DNA of 20,697 nucleotides from the NCBI GenBank assembly GCA_965120355.1, contig CBCPMX010000048.1, forward strand, positions 1 to 20,697. Direction: 5' to 3'. Position 1 is the stretch's first letter. The number at the start of each line of letters is the position of its first letter. Source of the stretch: CBCPMX01 sp965120355. Lineage in GTDB: Bacteria; Bacillota; Clostridia; Oscillospirales; Oscillospiraceae. A program made the position numbers and the translations under genes. This document shows, piece after piece, positions 1 through 7,592 of this stretch. The notes below the pieces were generated by a model, which did not search any database, was not told the origin of the DNA, and saw only the letters and a list, made by a program, of their open reading frames with translations.

Positions 1-24
1 TTTTGGACAGACTACGGATTCTGT

Positions 25-105
25 CTAGATGACCAATCCCAGCTGCTCCAGCTGCCTTGCGTGCTCCGCACCGGTGGAAATCAGATATGCCTGGGGATGG
101 ATCTA
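25..105 (-). other. possible degenerate 3' end of a gene
   Basis: On the minus strand a short frame between two in-frame TAG codons (103-105 and 25-27) reads as a plausible protein tail, with segments such as AYLISTGAEHARQLEQLG and a normal-looking C-terminus. It has no start codon, no ribosome binding site, and is closed upstream by a stop. I do not recognise the family. It could be the last piece of a gene that decayed next to the tRNA, or chance. The tRNA terminator lies just upstream of it in the same orientation, so read-through from the tRNA is the only evident source of transcription. Confidence 0.2.
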
Positions 106-126
106 GTCACGGTTGCTGCATAAAAC

Positions 127-156
127 AAAACCCCATTTCCGAAGAAATGAGGTTTT
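127..156 (-). terminator. rho-independent terminator of the tRNA-Ala unit
   Basis: The arms 127-139 and 144-156 pair over 13 bp. Read on the minus strand the RNA has a C(UUCG)G tetraloop, one G-U wobble in place of a C-A mismatch on the plus strand, and a following TTTTGTTTTA tract. The wobble and the tetraloop both make sense only in the minus orientation, so this terminator serves the tRNA, whose CCA end lies 20 nt upstream. Confidence 0.9.
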
Positions 157-176
157 CGTTTCACTCTTTTAAGTGA

Positions 177-252
<76 letters not shown>

Positions 253-303
253 GTGAAAGCGGGCTGCACAGGAAAATACATCTTGCCCCTGAACAGCGCA
301 AAC

Positions 304-332
304 ATTATATCATCTATGAAACAAAATGTCAA
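304..332 (-). promoter_or_regulatory. consensus sigma-A promoter of tRNA-Ala
   Basis: On the minus strand TTGACA (327-332) and TATAAT (304-309) are separated by exactly 17 nt: a perfect 12/12 match to the housekeeping consensus. Transcription should start near 297, about 45 nt upstream of the tRNA. No other gene lies in front of it, so this promoter drives the tRNA alone. Confidence 0.95.
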
Positions 333-392
333 GCATTTCTGCGATTTTCAGGCGGGATAGACAGAAAACCGATAGTCTGGCGGGAAGGACAG

Positions 393-434
393 CATAGCGG
401 CGAGATTGCACCAATACGCAATCTCGCCGCTATG
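393..434 (-). terminator. hairpin at the 3' end of the V-ATPase operon
   Basis: A perfect 17-bp stem (393-409 with 418-434, loop of 8 nt) begins 2 nt after the ntpD stop codon. The position is right for the operon terminator. It lacks a proper T-run on either strand (the minus strand continues CTGTCCTTCCCGCC), so it may stop polymerase inefficiently or act mainly as a 3' stabiliser of the long mRNA. The next promoter on this strand, for the tRNA, starts only about 60 nt further on. Confidence 0.75.
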
Positions 435-435
435 G

Positions 436-1038
436 TTACTGTTTCATGGCTTTGATGACCTTCAGGCGGGCAAATTCCTCGCGTTCCTTTTCCTCCAACG
501 CTTCAGTAATGAGTTTTACTGTTTCAGTATAGTTGGGGATTACAATGTTTTTCAGAGCGTTGGCTCGTTTCTGTGTTTTTTTAATGGCGGATGCCAGACG
601 GTAAATGGTGTTTTCCAACTCTGCCAGCTGACAGCACAGTTCCTTGACCCGGGTAAACTTCATCAAGGCGTTATCCAGAGCCGAGTTGGTGTTGAGAAAA
701 CCATATTGCATACGCTGGCGTGGAGTTTCCGCCAGAACCGTGGGAATTTCCACGCCCATGACGGACCGGGCGCGCAGCTGCACAGAATCATCCACATCGA
801 TTGCCTCTGCCACGCGGTCACAAATGCCAAGAGAGATGTTGGCCAACTGCAAAGCATCATAGGCCTCGGTGAAGACCACATCAATCTGGGACTGCAACTC
901 TGTGGCCCGGTCAATCAACCCCATCATTTCGCGCACCAGAATGTTGCGCTTTTTGTCCATCAGCTCATAGCCGGTGGTGGCCAGTTCCAAAGAGCGTTTG
1001 GTGGCGATGAGATTACCTTTTGTGGGCAGGACAGCCAT
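436..1038 (-). CDS. ntpD: V-type ATP synthase subunit D (central stalk)
   Basis: This is the central-shaft subunit, which turns inside the A3B3 head and carries torque to the membrane rotor together with F. The 200-residue protein has the usual family length and its two conserved ends: an N-terminal helix starting MAVLPTKGNL with the K-R-S-L-E-L-A pattern, and a C-terminal helix with NALKNIVIP and LEEKEREEFARLK. These helices form the antiparallel coiled coil, with a globular part between. The start ATG at 1038 follows AAAGGAGG at normal spacing and lies 14 nt after the ntpB stop. It is the last gene of the operon, directly followed by a long hairpin. The identification rests on conserved terminal motifs and gene order. 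Confidence 0.96.
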   Translation of the reverse strand: MAVLPTKGNLIATKRSLELATTGYELMDKKRNILVREMMGLIDRATELQSQIDVVFTEAYDALQLANISLGICDRVAEAIDVDDSVQLRARSVMGVEIPTVLAETPRQRMQYGFLNTNSALDNALMKFTRVKELCCQLAELENTIYRLASAIKKTQKRANALKNIVIPNYTETVKLITEALEEKEREEFARLKVIKAMKQ

Positions 1039-1052
1039 GAATGCGCCTCCTT

Positions 1053-2438
1053 TCAGGATTGTGCCTTGTACTTTTCATAGTACTGGTCCAGCGTTTCGTT
1101 GTCGATGCGGTCCAGCTCTTCCCGGGGCAGGATTGTCAGAAGACGCCAACCCAGATCCAAAGTCTCGTCAATAGAGCGGTTTTCATTGCTGCCCTGGTTG
1201 ACGAATACCTGTTCAAACAGGGTGCCAAAGCGCAGATACAGCTTATCTGTTTCGCTCAACTCCTCTTCGCCAATGACAGAGGCCAGGCTTCTCGCATCCT
1301 GCACTTTGGAGTAGGATGCAAAGAGCTGGTTGGACACGTTGGAGTGGTCAGTGCGGGTATATCCTTCGCCGATGCCGTCCTTCATCAGACGAGACAGAGA
1401 CGGCAGGACGGAGATGGGCGGGTAAATGCCCTTTTGCTCCAATTCCCGGTTCAGGACGATCTGGCCCTCGGTGATATAGCCGGTCAGGTCGGGAATGGGG
1501 TGCGTGATGTCGTCGTTGGGCATGGTCAAAACGGGCACCTGGGTGACCGAACCGGTACTGCCCTTAATCATGCCGGCTCGCTCATACAGGGAGGCCAGAT
1601 CGGAATACAGATAAGAGGGGAAGCCCTTCCGGGATGGAATCTCGCCCTTGGACGAGGAGAATTCCCGAACAGCCTCGCAATAGGAGGTCATGTCGGTCAT
1701 GATGACCAGCACATGATACCCATGGTTGAAGGCCAAAAATTCCGCCGCAGTCAAGGCGCACCGCGGCGTCAGCATACGTTCAATAATAGGGTCCGAGGCC
1801 AAATTCAGGAACATGACCACCCGCTGCAGTGCGCCAGCCTGTTCAAAGTCCCGGCGGAAGAAATCGGCCACATCGTTTTTGACGCCCATAGCGGCAAAGA
1901 CGATGGCAAATTCTCCGTCATCCGCAGCCACTTTGGCCTGCCGGACAATCTGTGCCGCCACGTCGTTATGGCACATACCAGCGCCGGAAAAAATGGGCAG
2001 CTTCTGTCCGCGGATCAGGGTGGACATACCGTCGATGGCAGAAATGCCGGTATAGATGCAGCTTTTCGGGTATACGCGGGAAACAGGATTGATGGCGGAA
2101 CCGTTGATGTTCCGCCGCTCTTCCGGGAAAACTTCGCCCAGTCCATCAATGGGATTGCCGGCGCCGTCAAAGATGCGGCCCAGCATCTCCGTAGACAGAG
2201 ACAGCTCCATGGGTTTGCCGGTGAACCGGGTGCGGGCATTTTCCAAAGAAATACCGCGAGTGCCCTCGAAGACCTGCAGAACCGCACGGCTGCCGTCGAG
2301 CATAATGACGCGGCCATGGCGGCGCTGGCCATTGTCCAGGGTAATCTCCGCCACTTCGTCATACCCAATGCCGCTGACGCCGTCCAGGAAGATCAAAGAG
2401 CCCTGCATCTGGGAAAGTCCAATATATTCAGTACGCAT
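1053..2438 (-). CDS. ntpB: V-type ATP synthase subunit B (regulatory, non-catalytic head subunit)
   Basis: B alternates with A in the cytoplasmic head and completes the nucleotide sites without hydrolysing ATP itself. The 461-residue length is typical. The P-loop region reads FSGAGMCHNDVAAQI (150-164), with no Lys-Thr pair, as expected for B. The motif LPSLSRLMKDGIGEG places Arg350 where the arginine finger of the Enterococcus hirae enzyme lies, so the A-B interface should be active. An N-terminal beta-barrel runs to about residue 75, followed by the RecA-like core and a C-terminal helical bundle. The start ATG follows GAAAGGAGTGACAGACC. The gene lies 15 nt after ntpA and 14 nt before ntpD. 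Nothing is truncated. Confidence 0.98.
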   Translation of the reverse strand: MRTEYIGLSQMQGSLIFLDGVSGIGYDEVAEITLDNGQRRHGRVIMLDGSRAVLQVFEGTRGISLENARTRFTGKPMELSLSTEMLGRIFDGAGNPIDGLGEVFPEERRNINGSAINPVSRVYPKSCIYTGISAIDGMSTLIRGQKLPIFSGAGMCHNDVAAQIVRQAKVAADDGEFAIVFAAMGVKNDVADFFRRDFEQAGALQRVVMFLNLASDPIIERMLTPRCALTAAEFLAFNHGYHVLVIMTDMTSYCEAVREFSSSKGEIPSRKGFPSYLYSDLASLYERAGMIKGSTGSVTQVPVLTMPNDDITHPIPDLTGYITEGQIVLNRELEQKGIYPPISVLPSLSRLMKDGIGEGYTRTDHSNVSNQLFASYSKVQDARSLASVIGEEELSETDKLYLRFGTLFEQVFVNQGSNENRSIDETLDLGWRLLTILPREELDRIDNETLDQYYEKYKAQS

Positions 2439-2453
2439 GGTCTGTCACTCCTT

Positions 2454-4229
2454 TCAAGCGTAAGCCGCCTGGACGGTGGCGATGGCCTCGTCCACCTTGG
2501 CTGTGTACTGGTCAAACAGCTCCAACTGGTCGTTGGGGATTTCGTATTTGACGCGAATCAGTGTTTCAAAAATGCCGGTGGCCTTGATCTGGGACAGAGG
2601 AATGCTCTGGTTGACCAGTTCCTTGGCCTTGTCGTAGAGCCGGAATACCAGCTCCAACATTTTCAGCTGTTTTTCAATGGGCACATAGGTGTCGATGGCA
2701 TTGAAGGAATTCTGCTGGAGGAATCCCAGGCGCAGGACACGGGCGATTTCAATGGTCAGCTTCTGATCCTCTGGCAGAATGTCGGAGCCGATGAGCTTGA
2801 CAATTTCGTTGAGGCTGGTCTCTTCCTGCAACGTGACCGACAGGCGATTGCGAAGCTTGAGAAATGTTTTGCCAAAGTGGGCTTCATACCAGGGGGCAAG
2901 ATCCGTCAGATATTCGGAGTAGGAGAGCGTCCAGTTGATGGACGGGAAGTGGCGTGCATAAGCCAGCGAACGGTCCAGAGCCCAGAACGTGCGGATAAAC
3001 CGTTTGGTGTTCTGGGTAACGGGCTCGGAGAAATCGCCGCCCTGTGGAGAGACGGCGCCAATGACGGTGATCGAACCCTCTGCGCCGGACAAAGTCTCCA
3101 TATATCCCGCCCGTTCGTAAAACTCTGCCAGACGGGAAGCCAGATAGGCAGGGAAGCCTTCTTCTGCCGGCATTTCCTCCAGGCGGCCGGAGATTTCCCG
3201 CAGGGCTTCGGCCCAGCGGGAGGTGGAGTCGGCCATAAGGGCGACATGATATCCCATATCACGATAGTACTCCGCCATGGTCATGCCGGTGTAAACGGAC
3301 GCCTCACGGGCGGCCACGGGCATGTTGGAGGTGTTGGCGATCAGAATTGTGCGGTTCATCAGGGGCTGGCCGGTGTGGGGGTCCAGCAGTTCGGAGAATT
3401 CCTCCAACACCTGAGTCATCTCATTGCCGCGTTCGCCGCAGCCCAGATAGACGATGATATCAGCATCAGAATATTTGGCCAGTTGGTGCTGGGTGACAGT
3501 CTTACCAGCGCCAAAGGGACCGGGAATGGCGGCGCAGCCGCCCTTGCCCACAGGGAACAAGGTGTCAATGACACGCTGGCCGGTGATTAAGGGCTGAACG
3601 ATGGTCTTTCGGTTGGCCACAGGCCGCGGTGTACGGATGGGCCATTGCTGACAAAGCGTCAGGGGATGTGAATTGCCGGCCTTGTCGGTCAGCACGGCTA
3701 CCACATCGTCTACGCGGTATTGTCCATCGGGCTTTACCTCTGTAATGGTCCCGGATAGGGAAGGGGAGAGCATACAGCGGTGGCGAATGCTGGGGGTTTC
3801 ATCGCACTCGGCGTATACCATACCGCCGGTGAGCTGGTCGCCTGCTTTTACAGTCAGGGTCACATCCCAAAGCTTTTCCGCATCCAGGGCGGGAATATTG
3901 ATGCCCCGGCCAATAAACGCGCCGGAAGCGCCTTCAATGGCCTTCAGAGGGCGGCAGATGCCATCATAAATATTGTTCAACAGGCCAGGGCCCAGCTTGA
4001 TGGACATGGGCGCACCGGTGTCCGTGACTTCCATACCGGGGATCAAACCGGTGGTGTCCTCATAGACCTGTACCGTAGTGGTATCCCCATCCACGCTGAC
4101 AACTTCACCGATGAGCTTTTCCGGGCCTACCTGGACCATATTCATCATAGCAAGGCCGCGGCCGCCGCGAACGGTGACCACAGGGCCGTTGACACCCTGA
4201 ATATAATAATTTGGTTTGGAGCCAGTCAT
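2454..4229 (-). CDS. ntpA: V-type ATP synthase subunit A (catalytic)
   Basis: This is the catalytic subunit of the rotary ATPase. The start is the ATG at 4227-4229 (protein begins MTGSKPNYYIQGV), preceded by AGAAAGGAG; a longer in-frame ATG further upstream has no such site and overlaps ntpE. The 591 residues are normal for the family. The Walker A motif GPFGAGKT covers 237-244 (Lys243), Glu266 in GCGERGNE is the expected catalytic base, and Walker B ends at Asp334 in HVALMADSTSRW. The A-specific bulge domain lies between the N-terminal barrel and the P-loop, about residues 110-190, which separates this protein from F-type beta subunits. It lies 16 nt downstream of ntpE. Confidence 0.98.
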   Translation of the reverse strand: MTGSKPNYYIQGVNGPVVTVRGGRGLAMMNMVQVGPEKLIGEVVSVDGDTTTVQVYEDTTGLIPGMEVTDTGAPMSIKLGPGLLNNIYDGICRPLKAIEGASGAFIGRGINIPALDAEKLWDVTLTVKAGDQLTGGMVYAECDETPSIRHRCMLSPSLSGTITEVKPDGQYRVDDVVAVLTDKAGNSHPLTLCQQWPIRTPRPVANRKTIVQPLITGQRVIDTLFPVGKGGCAAIPGPFGAGKTVTQHQLAKYSDADIIVYLGCGERGNEMTQVLEEFSELLDPHTGQPLMNRTILIANTSNMPVAAREASVYTGMTMAEYYRDMGYHVALMADSTSRWAEALREISGRLEEMPAEEGFPAYLASRLAEFYERAGYMETLSGAEGSITVIGAVSPQGGDFSEPVTQNTKRFIRTFWALDRSLAYARHFPSINWTLSYSEYLTDLAPWYEAHFGKTFLKLRNRLSVTLQEETSLNEIVKLIGSDILPEDQKLTIEIARVLRLGFLQQNSFNAIDTYVPIEKQLKMLELVFRLYDKAKELVNQSIPLSQIKATGIFETLIRVKYEIPNDQLELFDQYTAKVDEAIATVQAAYA

Positions 4230-4245
4230 TGTATTCGCTCCTTTC

Positions 4246-4845
4246 TTATTCGTCGGACAGGCGCAGACCGAACAATTCGGCAAAGTGGCCGTCCAATTCT
4301 CCTAGGGCCGTATCGTAGCTCAGGTCCACACGCAGCATTTTGGAGTGGCAGTCCATGATCAGCCCACCCAGCGCAATGTTCCCTTCCAGGAATTCCACAT
4401 GGCGGCCCGGCAGCAGCCGCGCCAGCTCCGAATCCATGGACAGGTCCTCCTTGCGCAGGTAAATCACGGCGTCATAGGGATTGCCAAGGGCTTCAAAGGC
4501 TTTGCAGTAGAGCTGTTTCAGCTTTCCCCGGTATTCCGGCGTGTCGTGGAAGGCGCTGAGCTTTTCCCGCACACCGGCGAATACTTCGTCGGCCATGGCC
4601 TCTCGGCGGGTGGCAACACGGCGCTTGCTCTCCAGCATATGGCGAGAGACCTTCCGGCCAGATTCCGCCACAATGCGGCCGGACTCTTCCAGGATGGTCT
4701 GACGCATTTTGGCCCGTGCTGCGTCTTCTGCTTCCCGCAGGCATTGGCTGCGGCGGGTCTCAATGTCCTCTAGAATCTGGGTGCGTTCTCTGGAGGCATC
4801 ATCAAAAACAATTTGAGTAAATCTTTCAAAGGAATTGTTAGCCAT
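4246..4845 (-). CDS. ntpE: V-type ATP synthase subunit E (peripheral stalk)
   Basis: E pairs with the small G/H coiled-coil protein to form the peripheral stalk that holds the A3B3 head still. The chosen start (4845, MANNSFERFTQIVFDD) follows GAAAGGAAC; an in-frame ATG 56 codons further up lies inside ntpF and adds a non-family, low-complexity N-terminus. The 199 residues comprise a charged helical N-terminal half (about 10-100, with repeated EAEDAARAK- and ESGRIVAESGR-like segments) and a globular C-terminal domain containing LGGLIMDC, the family's conserved glycine-rich patch. It lies between ntpF (29-nt gap) and ntpA (16-nt gap). Confidence 0.93.
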   Translation of the reverse strand: MANNSFERFTQIVFDDASRERTQILEDIETRRSQCLREAEDAARAKMRQTILEESGRIVAESGRKVSRHMLESKRRVATRREAMADEVFAGVREKLSAFHDTPEYRGKLKQLYCKAFEALGNPYDAVIYLRKEDLSMDSELARLLPGRHVEFLEGNIALGGLIMDCHSKMLRVDLSYDTALGELDGHFAELFGLRLSDE

Positions 4846-4874
4846 TCTACCGTTCCTTTCCGTGAGAACCGGCG

Positions 4875-5183
4875 TCAAACTTTGACGCCGATTGCCTCCC
4901 GAATGTATCTGGTAATCGAATCCGGTGTGCGCTGGGTGTGGTGCCGGTCCGGAATCTCCACCACCAGCGGTTTTGTGGAGTTCATCTTCAAATCGGAAAC
5001 CAGCGACGGACACAGGGCCGCCAGCTTTTCGTTGATCAGCAAAATCGCAATTTCCGGATCTGCGATGGCGTTACGGATGGCACTTTCCGTCTCCTGAGGC
5101 GTACGGGCCAGAATGCCCTCGATCCCTGCCAGGCGCATACCGGTCAGAGTGTCAACGTTGTCACAAATTAAAAAGTACCGCAT
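4875..5183 (-). CDS. ntpF: V-type ATP synthase subunit F (central stalk)
   Basis: This small Rossmann-like subunit binds the D shaft and is thought to modulate ATP hydrolysis. The 102-residue protein starts MRYFLICDNVDTLTGMRLAG and contains the family pattern in which a strand is followed by GxRLAGI, then DPEIAILLINEKLA and the P-L-V-V-E-I-P segment near the end. The symbol follows the KEGG scheme; in Enterococcus this subunit is encoded by ntpG. The start lies only 6 nt after the ntpK stop (TGAACGCCTATG), and I see no Shine-Dalgarno sequence in the preceding 20 nt, unlike all its neighbours. Translation therefore probably depends on ribosomes finishing ntpK. Confidence 0.95.
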   Translation of the reverse strand: MRYFLICDNVDTLTGMRLAGIEGILARTPQETESAIRNAIADPEIAILLINEKLAALCPSLVSDLKMNSTKPLVVEIPDRHHTQRTPDSITRYIREAIGVKV

Positions 5184-5189
5184 AGGCGT

Positions 5190-5609
5190 TCACATAAACA
5201 GAATCAGCAGGGCCACCAGCAGACCGTACAGGGCCACGCCTTCGGCCAGGCCGACAAAGATCAGGGCTTTACCAAAGATTCCTTCATTTTCGGACAAAGC
5301 GCCCAGAGCGGCAGAGGCCGCGGCAGAGACAGCGATACCGCCGCCGATACAGGCCAGACCTACGGCCAGGGCTGCACCGATGTATTTCAGGCCATCGGAG
5401 ATGCCGGAGGCCGCAGCGACGGTTTCCTCAGCAGCCATGGCATGGCCGCCCATAACGAACACGGTGGACAGGATGCAAAGGGCGAAGAACGAGACAATAT
5501 TGCCGATCAAAGCGCCGCGGACATTTTTGCCGCTGCGGTGGCGTTTGTAAATAAAGAACAGCGGGCACAGCAGGGCGGCAACCAGCAGCAGAGTAATCGC
5601 AAATTCCAT
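5190..5609 (-). CDS. ntpK: V-type ATP synthase subunit K (membrane rotor ring, c-like)
   Basis: This is the proteolipid of the membrane rotor. The 139 residues predict four membrane segments (about 2-20, 34-55, 74-100, 112-138). Only the second hairpin is a recognisable c-type unit: a Gly/Ala-rich helix with GLACIGGGIAVSAAAS, a polar loop SENEG, then KALIFVGLAEGVALYGLL with the ion-carrying Glu123. The first hairpin has a basic loop (YKRHRSGKNVRG) and no membrane carboxylate, and does not look like a copy of the second. Its ribosome binding site is among the strongest in the operon (TTTTGGAGGTTTATTATC before ATG), fitting a subunit needed in many copies. It lies 18 nt after ntpI and 6 nt before ntpF. 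Confidence 0.95.
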   Translation of the reverse strand: MEFAITLLLVAALLCPLFFIYKRHRSGKNVRGALIGNIVSFFALCILSTVFVMGGHAMAAEETVAAASGISDGLKYIGAALAVGLACIGGGIAVSAAASAALGALSENEGIFGKALIFVGLAEGVALYGLLVALLILFM

Positions 5610-5627
5610 GATAATAAACCTCCAAAA

Positions 5628-7556
5628 TCAATTGTTGTGGATTTTTTTGCTGTAGTCAATGACAATGGGCGCGAATTCCGTTCCTCCGGAACCGTAGAAC
5701 CGGCCGAACATCTCGTAGAATTCCAGACGCAGAACCTGAATACACACCAACAGACCCTCGATGCCCATGACAATGATGTTGCCGATGACGATCACCAGAT
5801 AGTTGAGCTGACCTGCATCGTTGGTACCCAGCATGTAGACCACCATCATCATACCGGCGTGGCTGATGGCGTATGCGCCGACACGCAGGAAGGAGACAGT
5901 GTTGGTCACGTAGGACAGGAGAACCTCAAACATCTCAAAGAAGTTCTCCATAATAAAGCTGCCAATGGAGGCTGGCTTCCAGTTCGGATCGCCGGCCAGC
6001 AGTTTGCCCAGCGGCTCCTGACAAAACATGACCAGCAGCGGCAGAACGATTACCAGAACGATATACACAGGATTGAATACGTTGACGCCGAAGAGCAGCT
6101 GCAGCACCAATCCGATGATCAGGCCCAGATAAAAGACAAGGCCCGCCACGGAATTGTTGGTGACCAGGATTTTTTTCCGGTCATGCTGCTTGAAACCGTT
6201 GATAATGTTGATGACCATCATAAAAGCAATGGTCACTACGCCGATGGCCAATGCAACAAGCAGGATCCGGGTGGCGTTGCTGCCGCTGTCCAACACATGG
6301 AATCCGGGGATCAACTCCTCGTAGCCAAAGACGCTGCCAAAGAGGATGCCGCAAACGCTGGCCATGACACCGACACAGCACAAAATGCGGCCGAGCCACA
6401 TGCCTTTTTTCTTATACAGCACGGCGCCCAGAGCAATGAGTACAAGGCCCTGGCCCAGGTCGCCATACATGATGCCAAACAGAATCGAATACGTGACGGC
6501 CATCAAAAGCGTCGGATCGCACTCGTTATAAGCCGGCAGACCGTACATGGCCACAAAAGGCTTGAAAATCCGGCTGAGAAGATTGTGCTTCAACAGGACC
6601 GGCGGCGTGGCTCCATGGACATCATTGGGGTTGTCGGCGCTGTAAATGACATCGGGATAGGCGCTGAGATTCTGTTCAAAGGCCTGCTCATCCGAGGCAG
6701 GTACCCAGCCAGTGAGAATGAAAAACTTGTCGTTGGTCTGAGCTGCCAATTTTCGGATTTCATAAATCTCATAAAAATAGCGGCAATAGGTATACCATTG
6801 GAGGAATTCCGCCTGATTGCTTGTTTTCAGGTCTTCCAGCGCCTGCTCCAGCCGGTCCAGCTCCGCCTGAGCGGCAGCAATTTGCGCGCTGCGCACATCC
6901 ATGGCATCCTGGGGCGTGCCGTCGAAATCATAGGGAAGCCGGAACCGCTCAAAGCCCATGGATTTGAGCATGGAGTCCATCTTGGCCTCGCAGCTGCGGG
7001 GCGTAACATAAAGAAAATAGACAAAATCCGCTTTCTGGCTCATGGGTACTACGCAGACTTCATCCATGGACTCAGCCTTGGCGGCAAAGCCGTTGTAGAC
7101 TTCTTTCGGCAAGCGGCCGAACCGGAATTTCATATATTTTACCTGACGCAGTTCATTTAGATGCTCTGGAAAGTTCTGAAATTCCGATAGCTGATCGATG
7201 ATGCTCTGGGCGGCTTGAATGATGCGTTGCTGCGACTGCTGCTCCGTGATCAGCTGGTCATAGGAAGCGGACAGCTCGCTGAACCATTGGGAGGCTGCTT
7301 CACTGCTGCGGCCGTCTTTGGAATAGTCGGCTTCCGACAGTTCGATCCCCAGCGCATCGGAAAGCCGATAGGCCAGATTCAGCGGTTCTGAAAATGGATT
7401 GCGCTGTTCATAGGCATACAGACCATGCTGGGTTTTCAACATGGTCAAAGGCGATACTGGTTGGAAGGGCTTGCCCACAATGCAGCGGTCAATGACCGTT
7501 TCCAGCTGATCTTCCGGCCCGGCGACGGTGACCATTTTCATGGGAACAACGGACAT
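5628..7556 (-). CDS. ntpI: V-type ATP synthase subunit I (membrane stator, a-like)
   Basis: This stator subunit provides the two ion half-channels next to the K ring. The 642-residue length is typical. Residues 1-330 form the soluble arm, with long helices around 90-130 and 222-270 and the conserved PxxL and GWVP (283-286) segments. From about 345 to 612 there are some eight hydrophobic segments. The signature YSILFGIMYGDLGQG (356-370) is clear. Arg558 in NTVSFLRVGAYAISHAG is the expected essential arginine facing the rotor carboxylate, and Arg610 in the last helix matches the second functional arginine of this family. The start ATG follows AGAAAGGAG. It lies 36 nt after ntpC. Confidence 0.97.
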   Translation of the reverse strand: MSVVPMKMVTVAGPEDQLETVIDRCIVGKPFQPVSPLTMLKTQHGLYAYEQRNPFSEPLNLAYRLSDALGIELSEADYSKDGRSSEAASQWFSELSASYDQLITEQQSQQRIIQAAQSIIDQLSEFQNFPEHLNELRQVKYMKFRFGRLPKEVYNGFAAKAESMDEVCVVPMSQKADFVYFLYVTPRSCEAKMDSMLKSMGFERFRLPYDFDGTPQDAMDVRSAQIAAAQAELDRLEQALEDLKTSNQAEFLQWYTYCRYFYEIYEIRKLAAQTNDKFFILTGWVPASDEQAFEQNLSAYPDVIYSADNPNDVHGATPPVLLKHNLLSRIFKPFVAMYGLPAYNECDPTLLMAVTYSILFGIMYGDLGQGLVLIALGAVLYKKKGMWLGRILCCVGVMASVCGILFGSVFGYEELIPGFHVLDSGSNATRILLVALAIGVVTIAFMMVINIINGFKQHDRKKILVTNNSVAGLVFYLGLIIGLVLQLLFGVNVFNPVYIVLVIVLPLLVMFCQEPLGKLLAGDPNWKPASIGSFIMENFFEMFEVLLSYVTNTVSFLRVGAYAISHAGMMMVVYMLGTNDAGQLNYLVIVIGNIIVMGIEGLLVCIQVLRLEFYEMFGRFYGSGGTEFAPIVIDYSKKIHNN

Positions 7557-7592
7557 TCTCTCACTCCTTTCTCATTTTTCTGGATCAAAAAG

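Noticed and set aside
1041..3590. Very long plus-strand open frame (849 codons) opposite ntpB and ntpA
   Set aside because: It mirrors the codon pattern of the G+C-rich ATPase genes, has no ribosome binding site or recognisable domain, while the minus strand encodes two complete, highly conserved subunits.
4846..5013. Longer N-terminus of subunit E starting at 5013
   Set aside because: It overlaps ntpF, reads as low-complexity sequence unlike the family, and the internal ATG at 4845 has a good ribosome binding site.
5442..7160. Plus-strand open frame of 572 codons opposite ntpI and ntpK
   Set aside because: It is rich in His, Gln and Asp, typical of antisense translation of membrane-protein codons, and has no family resemblance or start signal.
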